This document shows positions 1-8,994 of a stretch of DNA of 64,000 nt, in pieces. The notes beneath the pieces were generated by a model. That model was not told the DNA's origin, ran no database searches, and was given only the letters and a program-made list of their open reading frames with translations. Positions within the stretch are counted from its first letter, which is position 1, and each line of letters starts with the position of its first letter. Source of the DNA: CAZEQJ01 sp964514385 (lineage in GTDB: Bacteria; Bacteroidota; Bacteroidia; Cytophagales; Cyclobacteriaceae); the NCBI GenBank assembly GCA_964514385.1, contig CAZEQJ010000013.1, positions 16,445-80,444 on the forward strand. The letters run 5' to 3'. Made by a program: the position numbers and the translations under genes.

Positions 1-383
1 GTTTCCTGAAAGAGGGAGAAGTGCCATCCAGAACCAGACAAATGGCAGGACAAGCACCATATATTGTAAATGCAGGCTTTTCCTATGAAGATCCGGATAA
101 TAGTTTTGATGCCGGTTTGTATTATAATGTTAAGGGGCCGACATTAACTATTGTAGCATTTGGAGTAAATCCTGATGTATTTTCAGAGCCTTTCCATAGT
201 CTGAATTTCAGTCTCAATAAATCTTTTGGTGAAGATGAAAGGACATCAGTTTCCTTTAAAGTTTCAAATATCCTGAACGATGACAGAGAACAATTTTTCC
301 GGGGTTTCGGAGGAACAGAAGAATATTATGAGTTCTTTTCTCCCGGAACATCTATCTCGTTGGGCCTAAATTATTCATTCTAA
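1..383 (+). CDS. TonB-dependent receptor, C-terminal end (partial)
   Basis: The reading frame is open from base 3 and the gene begins outside the window, so only about 126 C-terminal residues are present. They alternate polar and hydrophobic residues like outer-membrane beta-strands, contain a segment resembling the last strands of TonB-dependent receptors (VSFKVSNILND), and end in an aromatic residue (NYSF), the usual signal for BAM-dependent insertion. By family such proteins import siderophores, glycans or other ligands using TonB energy. The substrate cannot be told from this fragment. The stop codon overlaps that of the convergent lipoprotein gene by four bases. Confidence 0.75.
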   Translation, partial: FLKEGEVPSRTRQMAGQAPYIVNAGFSYEDPDNSFDAGLYYNVKGPTLTIVAFGVNPDVFSEPFHSLNFSLNKSFGEDERTSVSFKVSNILNDDREQFFRGFGGTEEYYEFFSPGTSISLGLNYSF

Positions 384-820
384 AATTTTATGGAAGTAGG
401 GCAGTGTTTGTAACGTTCACTGCCCTCTCCCAAAAATACTTTGATATCCTCAATACGCCTTCGGGTCATGCGGGTCCACTCCTCACATTTGCAGTAACCG
501 GCGTCCTTTCCAAATTCCTTTTTGTAATAATCATTTTTTCGGGGATACAGTGACTTGACGTAACGGTCTTTGTATTGCACCCAATAGATCTGTGATTGCT
601 TAAACCAGTTGATAAAGTCAAAATCATCGGCATATTTCTCCATTACCTCATTGTAAAGGTCGAGCATTTCCCGATCTACTTTATCCAACACCTGACAGGG
701 GTCCAGGCCGGCATATTCATCGGTTTGGTTTTGCTCTTTAGCTGTTTGTTGTTGTGCCTGTTTAGAATCACATCCTGCAAAAATCAGAAGGATGAATACC
801 GGTAGAATAAGATTTTTCAT
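380..820 (-). CDS. Unknown lipoprotein
   Basis: This 146-residue protein is not recognised. It starts with a lipoprotein signal peptide (hydrophobic core, then FAGC with Cys at about residue 16), followed by a Gln/Glu-rich linker and a mostly charged, probably helical domain. That domain has a Cys pair (C109-K-C) and further cysteines at about 42 and 140, which could form disulfides or bind metal. It follows the gene at 822-1457 with one base between stop and start, so the two are surely cotranscribed. It is probably anchored in the periplasm or outer membrane. No function is inferred. Confidence 0.7.
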   Translation of the reverse strand: MKNLILPVFILLIFAGCDSKQAQQQTAKEQNQTDEYAGLDPCQVLDKVDREMLDLYNEVMEKYADDFDFINWFKQSQIYWVQYKDRYVKSLYPRKNDYYKKEFGKDAGYCKCEEWTRMTRRRIEDIKVFLGEGSERYKHCPTSIKF

Positions 821-821
821 G

Positions 822-1457
822 TTATTGCCACTTTACAATTTCACGCTTATAACGATCCAGAAGTAACTGGATTTCCTCAATTTCATTCTGCAATGAATCC
901 TGCTTAAAAATAAGGGAATTTATGTCATTCCGGGCACCTTCCAGCCGGTCTTTATTTTCTATTAAACGTTCCTCATACTTGAGGATATTGTTGTAATATC
1001 GGGTGGAGTCCCGCACTGTCTTATTAAAATCCCTTTCGGTACGTTGCAGATCTTTGCTGTAGAGTTCTATTACATCCTCGACCTCCTCAATCCTGCGCTG
1101 CCATTCGATCTGGTAATAATAATTTGTCATGGATTCCGCAAGTGCTTTAGTATCCTCCGTTTCCGAACCGATCCATACAGTAGAGGCAGCGCTACCCTTT
1201 ACGGTTATGTAAATAATAACTTCCGGTTTATTGGTTGGGATTAGTTCCGTATAGCTTTGGTATCCTTTTATGTCACCAATAGTTTTTGCCCACTCTTTCA
1301 CAATATCTTCCGTGGCTTCCCGTGAATTGTTAAGCGTCGTGGCATAGCCATCTATTGTTTTTCCATTGATCCTGTCAGTTGCTTCACCGATATTTACGGT
1401 CTGCCCTACGCATACATTCAACACCATAAATAAAACCGTCAAAAGTAAATTTCTCAT
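822..1457 (-). CDS. Unknown secreted protein with C-terminal coiled coil
   Basis: This 211-residue protein is not recognised. I chose the ATG at 1457, because the seven residues added by the start at 1478 precede a compact signal peptide (MRNLLLTVLFMVLNVCVGQ). The middle of the mature part, about residues 30-110, looks like a small mixed alpha/beta domain. The last 100 residues are charged, with heptad-like spacing and many Glu, Lys and Arg, as in a long coiled coil. The protein is likely periplasmic. It lies upstream of the lipoprotein gene at 380-820 with one intervening base, which suggests the two products work together. Confidence 0.7.
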   Translation of the reverse strand: MRNLLLTVLFMVLNVCVGQTVNIGEATDRINGKTIDGYATTLNNSREATEDIVKEWAKTIGDIKGYQSYTELIPTNKPEVIIYITVKGSAASTVWIGSETEDTKALAESMTNYYYQIEWQRRIEEVEDVIELYSKDLQRTERDFNKTVRDSTRYYNNILKYEERLIENKDRLEGARNDINSLIFKQDSLQNEIEEIQLLLDRYKREIVKWQ

Positions 1458-1475
1458 CTCACTCACATTTAGCTG

Positions 1476-1483
1476 CAAAACTA
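1476..1483 (-). promoter_or_regulatory. Candidate -7 promoter element
   Basis: On the minus strand this reads TAGTTTTG, an exact match to the Bacteroidota -7 consensus TAnnTTTG, ending about 19 bases before the ATG at 1457. No convincing -33 TTG lies 17-23 bases upstream, so the call rests on the -7 match and its position in a divergent intergenic region. Confidence 0.4.
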
Positions 1484-1520
1484 GTTATCATTAATATATT
1501 ATGGAATCTATTACGATTAT

Positions 1521-2423
1521 ATGGCAGAAAAGATAGTAATAACCGGCGGCACCGGCATGATTGGAACCGCCCTTATTCAGGAGCTGATGGAAGACCACGC
1601 ATTTAGTTTGCATGTGCTTTCTCGTAGTGCAGGCACTTACATGGGAGTAAAAAAATATAGCTGGGATCCTTCCAGCGGCCGCATTGATCCGGAAGCTTTA
1701 CGAGGAGCAGATTATATCATCAATCTGGCGGGTGCCGGCATAGCTGATCAGAGATGGACACCCAGGCGAAAAAAGGTAATTCTCGAATCGCGTACAATGT
1801 CCGGAAAACTGCTTGCAGACGCAATTAAACAGGCTCAGGCAAAGCCTAAACTTATCATTAATGCTTCTGCCATAGGGTTTTATGGAGGTGACCGGGGAGA
1901 AGAACAGCTTGACGAACATAGTACGCCCGGTGAGGATTTTCTGGCTGAAGTGACAACAGCATGGGAAAATGCAACCGAGTTCAACGGCCTTCCAAATGTT
2001 CACCTGAGAATAGGGGTAGTGCTCGCAAATGAAGGAGGAGCATTGCCAAAACTAATGGGACCGATACGCTTTGGTATAGGATCGCCACTGGGAAATGGAA
2101 AACAATGGATGAGCTGGATACATATTCACGATCTGGTTCGTTTGATTATTTGGTGCATGGACAATAAAAAAACCGGTATATTTAATGCTGTGGCTAAAGA
2201 CCCCGTACGAAATAAAGATCTTTCTGGACTTGCAGCCAAAATAGCCGGGAAACCATTTTTTATGCCAAACGTACCATCATTTGCTTTAAAGCTGGTATTT
2301 GGAGAAATGGCATCGACCATATTGGGAAGCACGTATGTTGTACCGCAACGCCTTATCCATGAAAATTTCGATTATGTATACCCTACCCTTACCAAAGCAT
2401 TGGAAAATCTGATAAAAAAATAA
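1521..2423 (+). CDS. TIGR01777-type SDR epimerase (YfcH/SDR39U1 family)
   Basis: A 300-residue extended short-chain dehydrogenase/reductase. The N-terminus carries the Rossmann dinucleotide motif GGTGMIG (residues 9-15). The sequence continues with NLAGAGIADQRW and the SAIGFYG segment containing the active-site Tyr typical of the TIGR01777 family. The C-terminal third matches the DUF1731-like cap of that family. Length is normal. These are cytosolic NAD(P)-binding proteins of poorly defined substrate, so 'sugar epimerase' is a family label only. One base separates its stop from the next ATG, so it is coupled to the LOG-family gene and possibly to uvrA. Confidence 0.85.
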   Translation: MAEKIVITGGTGMIGTALIQELMEDHAFSLHVLSRSAGTYMGVKKYSWDPSSGRIDPEALRGADYIINLAGAGIADQRWTPRRKKVILESRTMSGKLLADAIKQAQAKPKLIINASAIGFYGGDRGEEQLDEHSTPGEDFLAEVTTAWENATEFNGLPNVHLRIGVVLANEGGALPKLMGPIRFGIGSPLGNGKQWMSWIHIHDLVRLIIWCMDNKKTGIFNAVAKDPVRNKDLSGLAAKIAGKPFFMPNVPSFALKLVFGEMASTILGSTYVVPQRLIHENFDYVYPTLTKALENLIKK

Positions 2424-2424
2424 T

Positions 2425-3159
2425 ATGAATCAGGGAAATAACTTACCGATCTCTCCGGATGATCACAAAATTCACAAAGCCTTTGAAGATAAAACCTGGA
2501 CCGACCTGAAAGGTGAAAATTCGTGGTCCATCTTCAAGGTCATGGCCGAATTTGTTGATGGATTTGATAAACTGACAAAAATAGGTCCGTGTGTAAGTAT
2601 CTTTGGCAGTGCCAGAACAAAGCCAACAGATTCATACTATCAGGTTGCCCGTAAAATCGCTGCCGGACTTGTCGATAACGGCTTTGGCGTCATTACAGGT
2701 GGTGGCCCTGGTATCATGGAAGCGGGTAATAAAGGAGCCTTTGAGGCCAGAGGTAAATCTGTCGGTCTTTGCATCACATTACCACATGAGGAAACGAACA
2801 ACAAATATATCGACCGTGATAAATTCATGGAGTTCGATTATTTTTTCGTTCGTAAGACGATGTTCACCAAGTATTCTCAGGGCTTCGTCGTTATGCCAGG
2901 CGGCTTTGGTACTATGGACGAACTTTTTGAAGCTTTAACCCTGATTCAGACAAAAAAAATAGCACGCTTTCCCATTGTGCTTGTAGGCAAAAAATTCTGG
3001 GGCGGCCTCATCGACTGGATAAAAGGAGTGATGCTGGAACAATCCGAAAACATCAGCCCTGAGGATATGTTCTTGTTTAGTGTTGTCGATACAGCAGATG
3101 AGGCAGTAAATGTGATCTGCGAATATTATTCCAAATATCGAATTACACCTAACTTCTAA
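2425..3159 (+). CDS. LOG-family Rossmann-fold protein (TIGR00730)
   Basis: A 244-residue cytosolic protein with both LOG signatures: GGGPGIMEA (residues 92-100) and PGGFGTMDE (158-166). These form the nucleotide-monophosphate binding site in the LONELY GUY lysine-decarboxylase-like fold. Characterised relatives cleave N6-modified or ordinary nucleoside 5'-monophosphates to base plus ribose 5-phosphate, and 'lysine decarboxylase' is an old misannotation. The first 45 residues form an N-terminal extension seen in the longer bacterial subgroup. It sits between an SDR gene and uvrA with spacings of 1 and 11 bases, suggesting one operon. The exact substrate is unknown. Confidence 0.85.
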   Translation: MNQGNNLPISPDDHKIHKAFEDKTWTDLKGENSWSIFKVMAEFVDGFDKLTKIGPCVSIFGSARTKPTDSYYQVARKIAAGLVDNGFGVITGGGPGIMEAGNKGAFEARGKSVGLCITLPHEETNNKYIDRDKFMEFDYFFVRKTMFTKYSQGFVVMPGGFGTMDELFEALTLIQTKKIARFPIVLVGKKFWGGLIDWIKGVMLEQSENISPEDMFLFSVVDTADEAVNVICEYYSKYRITPNF

Positions 3160-3170
3160 ACTGTATTTCA

Positions 3171-6017
3171 TTGGAACTCAAGGAAGAAGTAATTGATCTG
3201 GTAGGTTATGAATTCATTGAAGTGCTTGGGGCACGTGAACATAACCTCAAGGATATTAACCTCTCCATACCGCGTAATAAGCTGGTAGTTTTTACCGGTA
3301 TCAGTGGTAGTGGCAAATCATCACTGGCTTTTGATACTATTTACGCTGAAGGTCAGCGGAGGTACATGGAAAGCTTTTCGGCATATGCCCGCTCCTTTAT
3401 CGGTGATATGGAGCGACCCGATGTCGATAAGATAAATGGACTGAGTCCGGTTATTTCTATTGAGCAAAAAACCACTTCACGTAACCCGAGGTCAACAGTG
3501 GGTACTGTGACGGAGGTTTATGATTTCCTGCGGTTATTATATGCCAGGGCGGGCGAGGCATATTCCTATATCACGGGTAATCGCATGATCAAACAATCTG
3601 AGGATCAGATCATTGAACAGATATTTAAACATCACCAGGGTGAGAAGCTGATCATCCTTGCGCCGGTCGTAAAAGGGAGAAAAGGACACTACAGAGAACT
3701 TTTCCAAACCATCCGCAAGTCCGGGTTCACCAAGGCACGCGTTGACGGAGAAATTATTGATATTGAACCAAAAACACAGGTCGACCGCTATAAGACACAC
3801 GACATTGAGATCGTAATTGACCGTGTGATTGTAGGTGAAAAGGATAAGTTCAGGATTATCGAATCCATACGTACGGCGCTACGGCAGGGCAAAGATGTTA
3901 TGATGGTGTTAAAGCAGGATGGCACGGTATCGCATTTTTCCAGACAGCTGATGGATCCCGAGTCAGGGCTTTCGTATGACGAGCCTGCACCCAATCTTTT
4001 CTCATTCAACTCACCCTACGGCTATTGTCCCTCCTGTAAAGGCCTTGGAGTCGTCGAAGAAATCACGGAAGAATCCGTTATCCCCGACCCTTCATTGAGC
4101 ATAAGCAGGGGAGGAATAGCCCCGCTGGGAGAGTTCAGGGATATCTGGATCTTCAAAAAAATTGAGGCAATACTGAAGCGGTACAAGGTGAACCTGTCTA
4201 CCCCGATTAAAAACCTACCTGAAGAGGTATTGCAGGTGTTACTATACGGTGACAGCGTACCGGTAGCCGTAAAATCAGTGAAATATCCCGGGACAAACTG
4301 GAATACCAAATTCGAGGGAATTATCAAATTTTTGCAGAAGCAGCGCGAAAGCAGCTCGGATAATATACGAAACTGGATTGATGATTTTGCGATTGCAAAG
4401 ACCTGTCCGGAATGCGAAGGATATCGCCTGAAAAAAGAATCGCTTCATTTCAAACTGGGTAATCGCCATATCGGAGAGCTTGCTTCTTATGACCTGCGAA
4501 TGCTGTCAGACTGGATAAATCAATTGGAAGATCACCTGGATGACAGACAACTGCGTATAGCAGAAGAAGTATTGAAAGAACTACGAAAGCGAATAGGCTT
4601 CCTGCTTGATGTCGGGCTGGATTATTTACATCTCAACCGGCCCCTGAAAACACTTTCCGGTGGCGAGGCGCAACGCATACGTCTGGCAACACAGATCGGA
4701 ACCCAGCTGGTAGGTGTGTTATATATTCTGGACGAGCCAAGTATCGGATTACATCAGCGTGATAATACACGACTGATCAATGCGCTCAAGGATCTTCGTG
4801 ATTTGGGAAATACAGTGCTTGTTGTGGAGCATGACCGCGATATGATGCTCGCATCAGATTATATCGTGGATATAGGGCCTGGTGCAGGCCGTCATGGCGG
4901 AAGGATCGTGGCGGAAGGTGATCCTACCGCTTTTGATAAACTCAACTCAACCACTGCCCGATACCTCCGTGATGAATTGCGAATACCGGTACCGGAAATA
5001 CGACGAAAAGGAAATGGCAAAAAAATAGCATTAAAAGGGGCCTCCGGCAACAACCTGAAAACCGTCAACGTGGATTTCCCACTGGGAAAAATGATTTGTA
5101 TCACCGGAGTTTCAGGGAGCGGTAAGTCCACCCTTATACATGATACACTGTACCCAATACTAAACCAGCATTTTTACAAATCGCGACGTGACCCCCTTCC
5201 TCATAAACAGGTGCAGGGCCTCGAACATGTTGATAAAGTAATTGAAGTCGACCAGTCACCTATTGGACGTACACCACGGTCAAATCCGGCTACCTATACC
5301 GGTGTCTTTAGCGAAATCAGAAGTTTATATGCCAACCTGCCGGAAGCAAAAATACGGGGATATAAGCCGGGCAGGTTCTCCTTTAATGTAAAAGGAGGAC
5401 GATGCGAAACGTGCGAAGGTGCAGGCATGCGACTTATTGAAATGGATTTCCTGCCTGACGTATACGTGCCTTGCGAAACGTGCAAGGGAAAGCGATACAA
5501 CAGAGAAACACTCGAGGTGAGATTCAAAGGAAAATCCATCTCCGATGTACTTGACATGACAGTAGAAGATGCTGTGCAGTTTTTTGAAAATCAGCCCCGG
5601 ATTTTACGCAAGATCAAGACCCTCAATGAAGTTGGACTGGGGTATATCTCACTTGGTCAGCATGCTACCACCCTCTCAGGGGGCGAGGCACAACGTGTAA
5701 AACTAGCAACAGAGCTTTCAAAAAAAGATACTGGAAAAACGTTTTATATTCTGGATGAGCCAACGACAGGTCTACATTTTCAGGATATTCTGCATTTACT
5801 TGATGTATTAAACAAGCTGGTGGAAAAAGGAAATACGGTTTTGATCGTTGAGCACAATCTGGATGTCATTAAAGTGGCCGACCATATCATTGACCTGGGA
5901 CCCGAGGGTGGAGGCAAAGGCGGAAATATTGTAATATCAGGCACACCCGAGGAGGTTGCTGCATGCAAAAATTCCTATACCGGACATTATCTGAAAGCTG
6001 AACTGGATAGAAAATAA
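3171..6017 (+). CDS. uvrA: Excinuclease ABC subunit UvrA
   Basis: This is the damage-recognition ATPase of nucleotide excision repair, which loads UvrB before UvrC cuts. It is 948 residues, normal for the family. Two ABC modules are complete: Walker A GISGSGKSS (43-51) and GVSGSGKST (about 646-654), with signatures LSGGEAQR near 495 and 835. Zinc-binding Cys pairs are present, including CPSC and CPEC in the first half and the CETCEGAG...CETCKGKR module near 745-770. The start codon is TTG, 11 bases after the LOG gene; no ATG lies near the expected N-terminus (MELKEEVIDLVGYEFIEVLG). uvrC is 14 kb away in this window. Confidence 0.97.
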   Translation: MELKEEVIDLVGYEFIEVLGAREHNLKDINLSIPRNKLVVFTGISGSGKSSLAFDTIYAEGQRRYMESFSAYARSFIGDMERPDVDKINGLSPVISIEQKTTSRNPRSTVGTVTEVYDFLRLLYARAGEAYSYITGNRMIKQSEDQIIEQIFKHHQGEKLIILAPVVKGRKGHYRELFQTIRKSGFTKARVDGEIIDIEPKTQVDRYKTHDIEIVIDRVIVGEKDKFRIIESIRTALRQGKDVMMVLKQDGTVSHFSRQLMDPESGLSYDEPAPNLFSFNSPYGYCPSCKGLGVVEEITEESVIPDPSLSISRGGIAPLGEFRDIWIFKKIEAILKRYKVNLSTPIKNLPEEVLQVLLYGDSVPVAVKSVKYPGTNWNTKFEGIIKFLQKQRESSSDNIRNWIDDFAIAKTCPECEGYRLKKESLHFKLGNRHIGELASYDLRMLSDWINQLEDHLDDRQLRIAEEVLKELRKRIGFLLDVGLDYLHLNRPLKTLSGGEAQRIRLATQIGTQLVGVLYILDEPSIGLHQRDNTRLINALKDLRDLGNTVLVVEHDRDMMLASDYIVDIGPGAGRHGGRIVAEGDPTAFDKLNSTTARYLRDELRIPVPEIRRKGNGKKIALKGASGNNLKTVNVDFPLGKMICITGVSGSGKSTLIHDTLYPILNQHFYKSRRDPLPHKQVQGLEHVDKVIEVDQSPIGRTPRSNPATYTGVFSEIRSLYANLPEAKIRGYKPGRFSFNVKGGRCETCEGAGMRLIEMDFLPDVYVPCETCKGKRYNRETLEVRFKGKSISDVLDMTVEDAVQFFENQPRILRKIKTLNEVGLGYISLGQHATTLSGGEAQRVKLATELSKKDTGKTFYILDEPTTGLHFQDILHLLDVLNKLVEKGNTVLIVEHNLDVIKVADHIIDLGPEGGGKGGNIVISGTPEEVAACKNSYTGHYLKAELDRK

Positions 6018-6018
6018 A

Positions 6019-6046
6019 AACCCCGGTCACTAGCAAAACCGGGGTT
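6019..6046 (-). terminator. Rho-independent terminator (minus strand)
   Basis: A perfect 9-bp inverted repeat AACCCCGGT (6019-6027) and ACCGGGGTT (6038-6046) encloses a 10-base loop. On the minus strand it is followed by a T-rich run (TTTTTATTTT, into 6018-6009). It therefore terminates the small gene at 6076-6384. The same stem could also slow transcription leaving uvrA, but there is no T-tract on the plus side. Confidence 0.75.
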
Positions 6047-6075
6047 AACCTAAATCGTCTCGGATGAAGAGGTAT

Positions 6076-6384
6076 TTACTCCGAGGATTTATACAGATAA
6101 ATTCTTTTGCCGTTGATTTCTGTAATAAAATCGCTGTTTCGGATCATTAATTGTTCATCGTCATTTAGTTCATTGCCTATGCTGAACGGCCATGATTTTT
6201 CGACTAATATATTATTTGCTTCATCTACTACCAGCACACCTTCTGTGGCCAGCTGCGCGTTCAGATAGATGATTTCCTCAGCCTGATCGCTGAAAAGATT
6301 TGTAAGTACCACTTCATTCGGATCAACCTCAAAAAGAGGGAGAATGAAAAAACCGAGAATAACAGAAATGATAGTCATATTCAA
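6076..6384 (-). CDS. Unknown small secreted or membrane-anchored protein
   Basis: A 102-residue protein that I do not recognise. The N-terminus (MNMTIISVILGFFILPLFEV) is a signal peptide or single membrane anchor, and the rest is acidic. A second ATG at 6378 gives a protein two residues shorter. It is a monocistronic unit: a -7-like element lies upstream at 6423-6430 and a strong terminator downstream at 6019-6046. This arrangement between uvrA and ndh supports a real, independently transcribed gene rather than a chance open frame. No function is inferred. Confidence 0.6.
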   Translation of the reverse strand: MNMTIISVILGFFILPLFEVDPNEVVLTNLFSDQAEEIIYLNAQLATEGVLVVDEANNILVEKSWPFSIGNELNDDEQLMIRNSDFITEINGKRIYLYKSSE

Positions 6385-6616
6385 AATTTAATTTTGATTG
6401 CTTGTCTTCATATTTACTGACGCAAAATTATATTTTAAGTTACATCTTTGACGACCTTTCTATATAAATTTTTTGTGAAGTTAAGGGACCCTGTGTGAAC
6501 TGTAGATTATCTAAAAATAATCTTAGATTTATGCAATAATAAGAAAGAGATTCAATACTTGTTTTATTTCCATTAAATAGACATATCCTACCCCCATTTT
6601 ATACGTTTCAATTGCT
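6385..6616. other. Longest intergenic region (232 bp), divergent promoters
   Basis: This AT-rich stretch separates the small minus-strand gene from ndh. On the minus strand 6423-6430 reads TAATTTTG, an exact TAnnTTTG element about 38 bases before the ATG at 6384. For ndh only imperfect elements are visible (CATCTTTG at about 6444-6451 and TACGTTTC at 6602-6609). An AT-rich 7-bp inverted repeat AGATTAT/ATAATCT lies at 6504-6523, and an overlapping alternative pairing ATCTAA/TTAGAT at 6509-6528. These two are mutually exclusive; whether they act as an operator or RNA switch is unknown. No open frame or RNA gene is evident. Confidence 0.45.
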
Positions 6617-7921
6617 ATGAGCGAAATCAATATTCCCAAATCAGATAAACCAAGGGTCATCATTGTCGGCGGAGGATTTGCCGGGATCAACCTGGTGCGG
6701 CATCTGAGAAATAAAGGTTTTCAGATCGTCATGTTTGACCGTCATAACTACCACACCTTCCAGCCATTACTCTATCAGGTGGCTACTGCTGGTCTTGAGC
6801 CTGATTCCATAGCAGGCCCACTAAGGAAGCTGATGGAGTCGTACAAGGATTTTTATTTCCGAATGGCATCGGTCAACAAAATTCAGCCGGAGTCCAAAAC
6901 GGTAGCCACTGACCTTGGCGAAATAGGATATGACTATCTTGTGCTTGCCAACGGGTCGGTTACCAACTATTTCAATAATGATAATATAATGAAATTTGCC
7001 TTCCCGCTCAAGCAGATACCACAGGCACTTGACCTGAGAAGTCATATACTGCAGAATTTTGAAAAGGCCGTAATCTCAAAGGATGAGGAGGAGATCCGTG
7101 CGCTACTGACATTTATTATCGTCGGTGGTGGACCCACAGGGGTGGAGGTCTCCGGTGCGCTTGGTGAGTTGAAGAAACATGTTTTACCACATGATTACCC
7201 TGAGCTCGATCTTAATCTGATGTCTATTCACCTGCTGGAAGGTACCGAACGTCTGCTACCTGCGATGAGCGTGGAATCAAGTGAAAAGGCCCTTAAATAC
7301 ATGTCCAGATTTGACGTGAATGTACATCTGAAAACACTTGTGACGGATTACGATGGCCACATCGCCACCCTGAATGATGGAAGTACTATTGAAGGCCATA
7401 CATTGGTATGGGCGGCAGGAGTTAAGGGCAACATCATTCAGGGCATTCCAGAATCTTCTGTTGAACGTGGCAGAATAGCCGTTGACAGGTTTAACCGGAT
7501 ATACCGCATGAAATCAGAGTTTGCCATAGGTGACATCGCCATGATGAAATATGATGAATATCCCAATGGACTGCCAATGCTGGCCCAGGTAGCGATACAG
7601 CAGGGCAAGCATTTGGCGCAAAATCTCATTTCCCTCGAAAATAACGGATCTCAGAAAACCTTTTTTTATAAGGACAAAGGGTCTATGGCTACAATCGGCC
7701 GCAATCGCGCGGTTGTCGACCTGCCAAGTAAGATCCGGTTTGGTGGCCTGATCGCCTGGCTGCTCTGGATGTTTGTGCACCTTGTCTCGATTATCGGGTT
7801 CAGAAACAAACTGGTGGTATTCAGTAACTGGGTATGGAATTATTTCACATATGACAGAGGCACCCGGCTGATTATAAGGCCATTTAAGCCCAATTATATC
7901 ACCGGATCACCAAAAAAATAA
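6617..7921 (+). CDS. Type II NADH dehydrogenase (NDH-2-like FAD oxidoreductase)
   Basis: A 434-residue flavoprotein with two Rossmann motifs: VGGGFAG (17-23) for FAD and VGGGPTG (about 170) for NADH. It also has the FAD-contacting segment FAIGDIA near residue 297. Near the C-terminus a hydrophobic stretch (about 375-400) and basic tail fit the amphipathic membrane anchor of NDH-2 enzymes. By family it oxidises cytosolic NADH and reduces menaquinone without pumping protons. It is followed after 47 bases by a sensor kinase gene, so it may be autonomous or part of a three-gene unit. Related sulfide:quinone or ferredoxin reductases are less likely given the NDH-like N-terminus (DRHNYHTFQPLLYQVATAGL). 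Confidence 0.88.
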   Translation: MSEINIPKSDKPRVIIVGGGFAGINLVRHLRNKGFQIVMFDRHNYHTFQPLLYQVATAGLEPDSIAGPLRKLMESYKDFYFRMASVNKIQPESKTVATDLGEIGYDYLVLANGSVTNYFNNDNIMKFAFPLKQIPQALDLRSHILQNFEKAVISKDEEEIRALLTFIIVGGGPTGVEVSGALGELKKHVLPHDYPELDLNLMSIHLLEGTERLLPAMSVESSEKALKYMSRFDVNVHLKTLVTDYDGHIATLNDGSTIEGHTLVWAAGVKGNIIQGIPESSVERGRIAVDRFNRIYRMKSEFAIGDIAMMKYDEYPNGLPMLAQVAIQQGKHLAQNLISLENNGSQKTFFYKDKGSMATIGRNRAVVDLPSKIRFGGLIAWLLWMFVHLVSIIGFRNKLVVFSNWVWNYFTYDRGTRLIIRPFKPNYITGSPKK

Positions 7922-7968
7922 TATTGTTTTAGTTGTTGGATCAGAATGGCTAATTTTCGTGACATTTT

Positions 7969-8994
7969 ATGAACAAGCAGAAGCTTTATTGGTCATGTCA
8001 GATAATTGGCTGGTCTGCCTATGCGCTGGTCAATATTTTCAGTCTGAAGATCAACAATGCACTGACTCAGAATGCGTTGTGGTCTTTTTCATTCCATGCC
8101 CTTTTCTTTCTTTTCAGCACCCATATTTTCCGAATTTTTATTATTCATCAGGGCTGGTTACGATATGTGATCAATAAACTCATTGTACGTCTCATTATTG
8201 CGGTCATCATTTTGGGGGCCGTAAATTTTCTGTTTCAGGTTATGGTTTCCTTTTTTCTGGAAGGTGAGTTTTTTGGCGAGCGTCTTACGCCATCACTTGT
8301 GATTGTCAACCTGGCCACTATGCCACTTATCTATTTCATATGGGCGAGCGGATATTTTACCTACCATTATATTGAAAGCTACAACCGCTCACTGAAATAT
8401 GAGGCTGCTATGACGGAAATAGAGTTAAGTCATCTGAAGTCGCAGCTAAATCCGCATTTTATTTTTAATGCCCTTAACAGCATAAAGGCCCTGGTGGATG
8501 AAGAGCCTAAAAAGGCTAAACTGGCCATTAATCAGTTGAGTCGCATCTTACGTAATTCGCTCATTGCCGATAAACTCCAGCTTACGCCATTCGAAAACGA
8601 ACTGAAAACAGTCAACGACTACCTAAACCTTGAGTCAGTGCGTTATGAAGAACGCCTGAACACCTGTATCAGGATTGATGAACAGGCTAATAAATTTAAG
8701 GTACCACCACTTATGTTGCAGACATTGGTAGAAAACGGTATAAAACATGGCATCTCAACGTTACGGGACGGAGGCAAGCTGAATATAGATGCCAATGTTA
8801 TCGATAATGAATTGCACATTGCCATTCGCAATAGCGGTCATTTCAAAGGCAACCGGCAGAAGGGATTGGGCCTTGAAAATACCAGACAACGTCTGAAACT
8901 CATCTATGGTGATAAGGCACGCTTTTCCATTCAGAATGACGCGGATGAAATGGTATTAACCGAACTGATAATTCCAAAAAAGGACACAATATGA
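7969..8994 (+). CDS. LytS/YpdA-type sensor histidine kinase
   Basis: A 341-residue membrane kinase. Residues 1-125 hold about four hydrophobic segments without a large extracellular domain. The phosphoacceptor region reads LKSQLNPHFIFNALNS with His163, the hallmark of the His_kinase family paired with LytTR regulators. An HATPase domain follows, with N-box LMLQTLVENGIKHG near 245-258 and G-box GLGLENTRQRL near 303. Its TGA overlaps the regulator's ATG in ATGA, so the two are translationally coupled. The signal is unknown; relatives in Bacteroidota are often called LytS or YehU-like. ndh lies immediately upstream. Confidence 0.92.
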   Translation: MNKQKLYWSCQIIGWSAYALVNIFSLKINNALTQNALWSFSFHALFFLFSTHIFRIFIIHQGWLRYVINKLIVRLIIAVIILGAVNFLFQVMVSFFLEGEFFGERLTPSLVIVNLATMPLIYFIWASGYFTYHYIESYNRSLKYEAAMTEIELSHLKSQLNPHFIFNALNSIKALVDEEPKKAKLAINQLSRILRNSLIADKLQLTPFENELKTVNDYLNLESVRYEERLNTCIRIDEQANKFKVPPLMLQTLVENGIKHGISTLRDGGKLNIDANVIDNELHIAIRNSGHFKGNRQKGLGLENTRQRLKLIYGDKARFSIQNDADEMVLTELIIPKKDTI

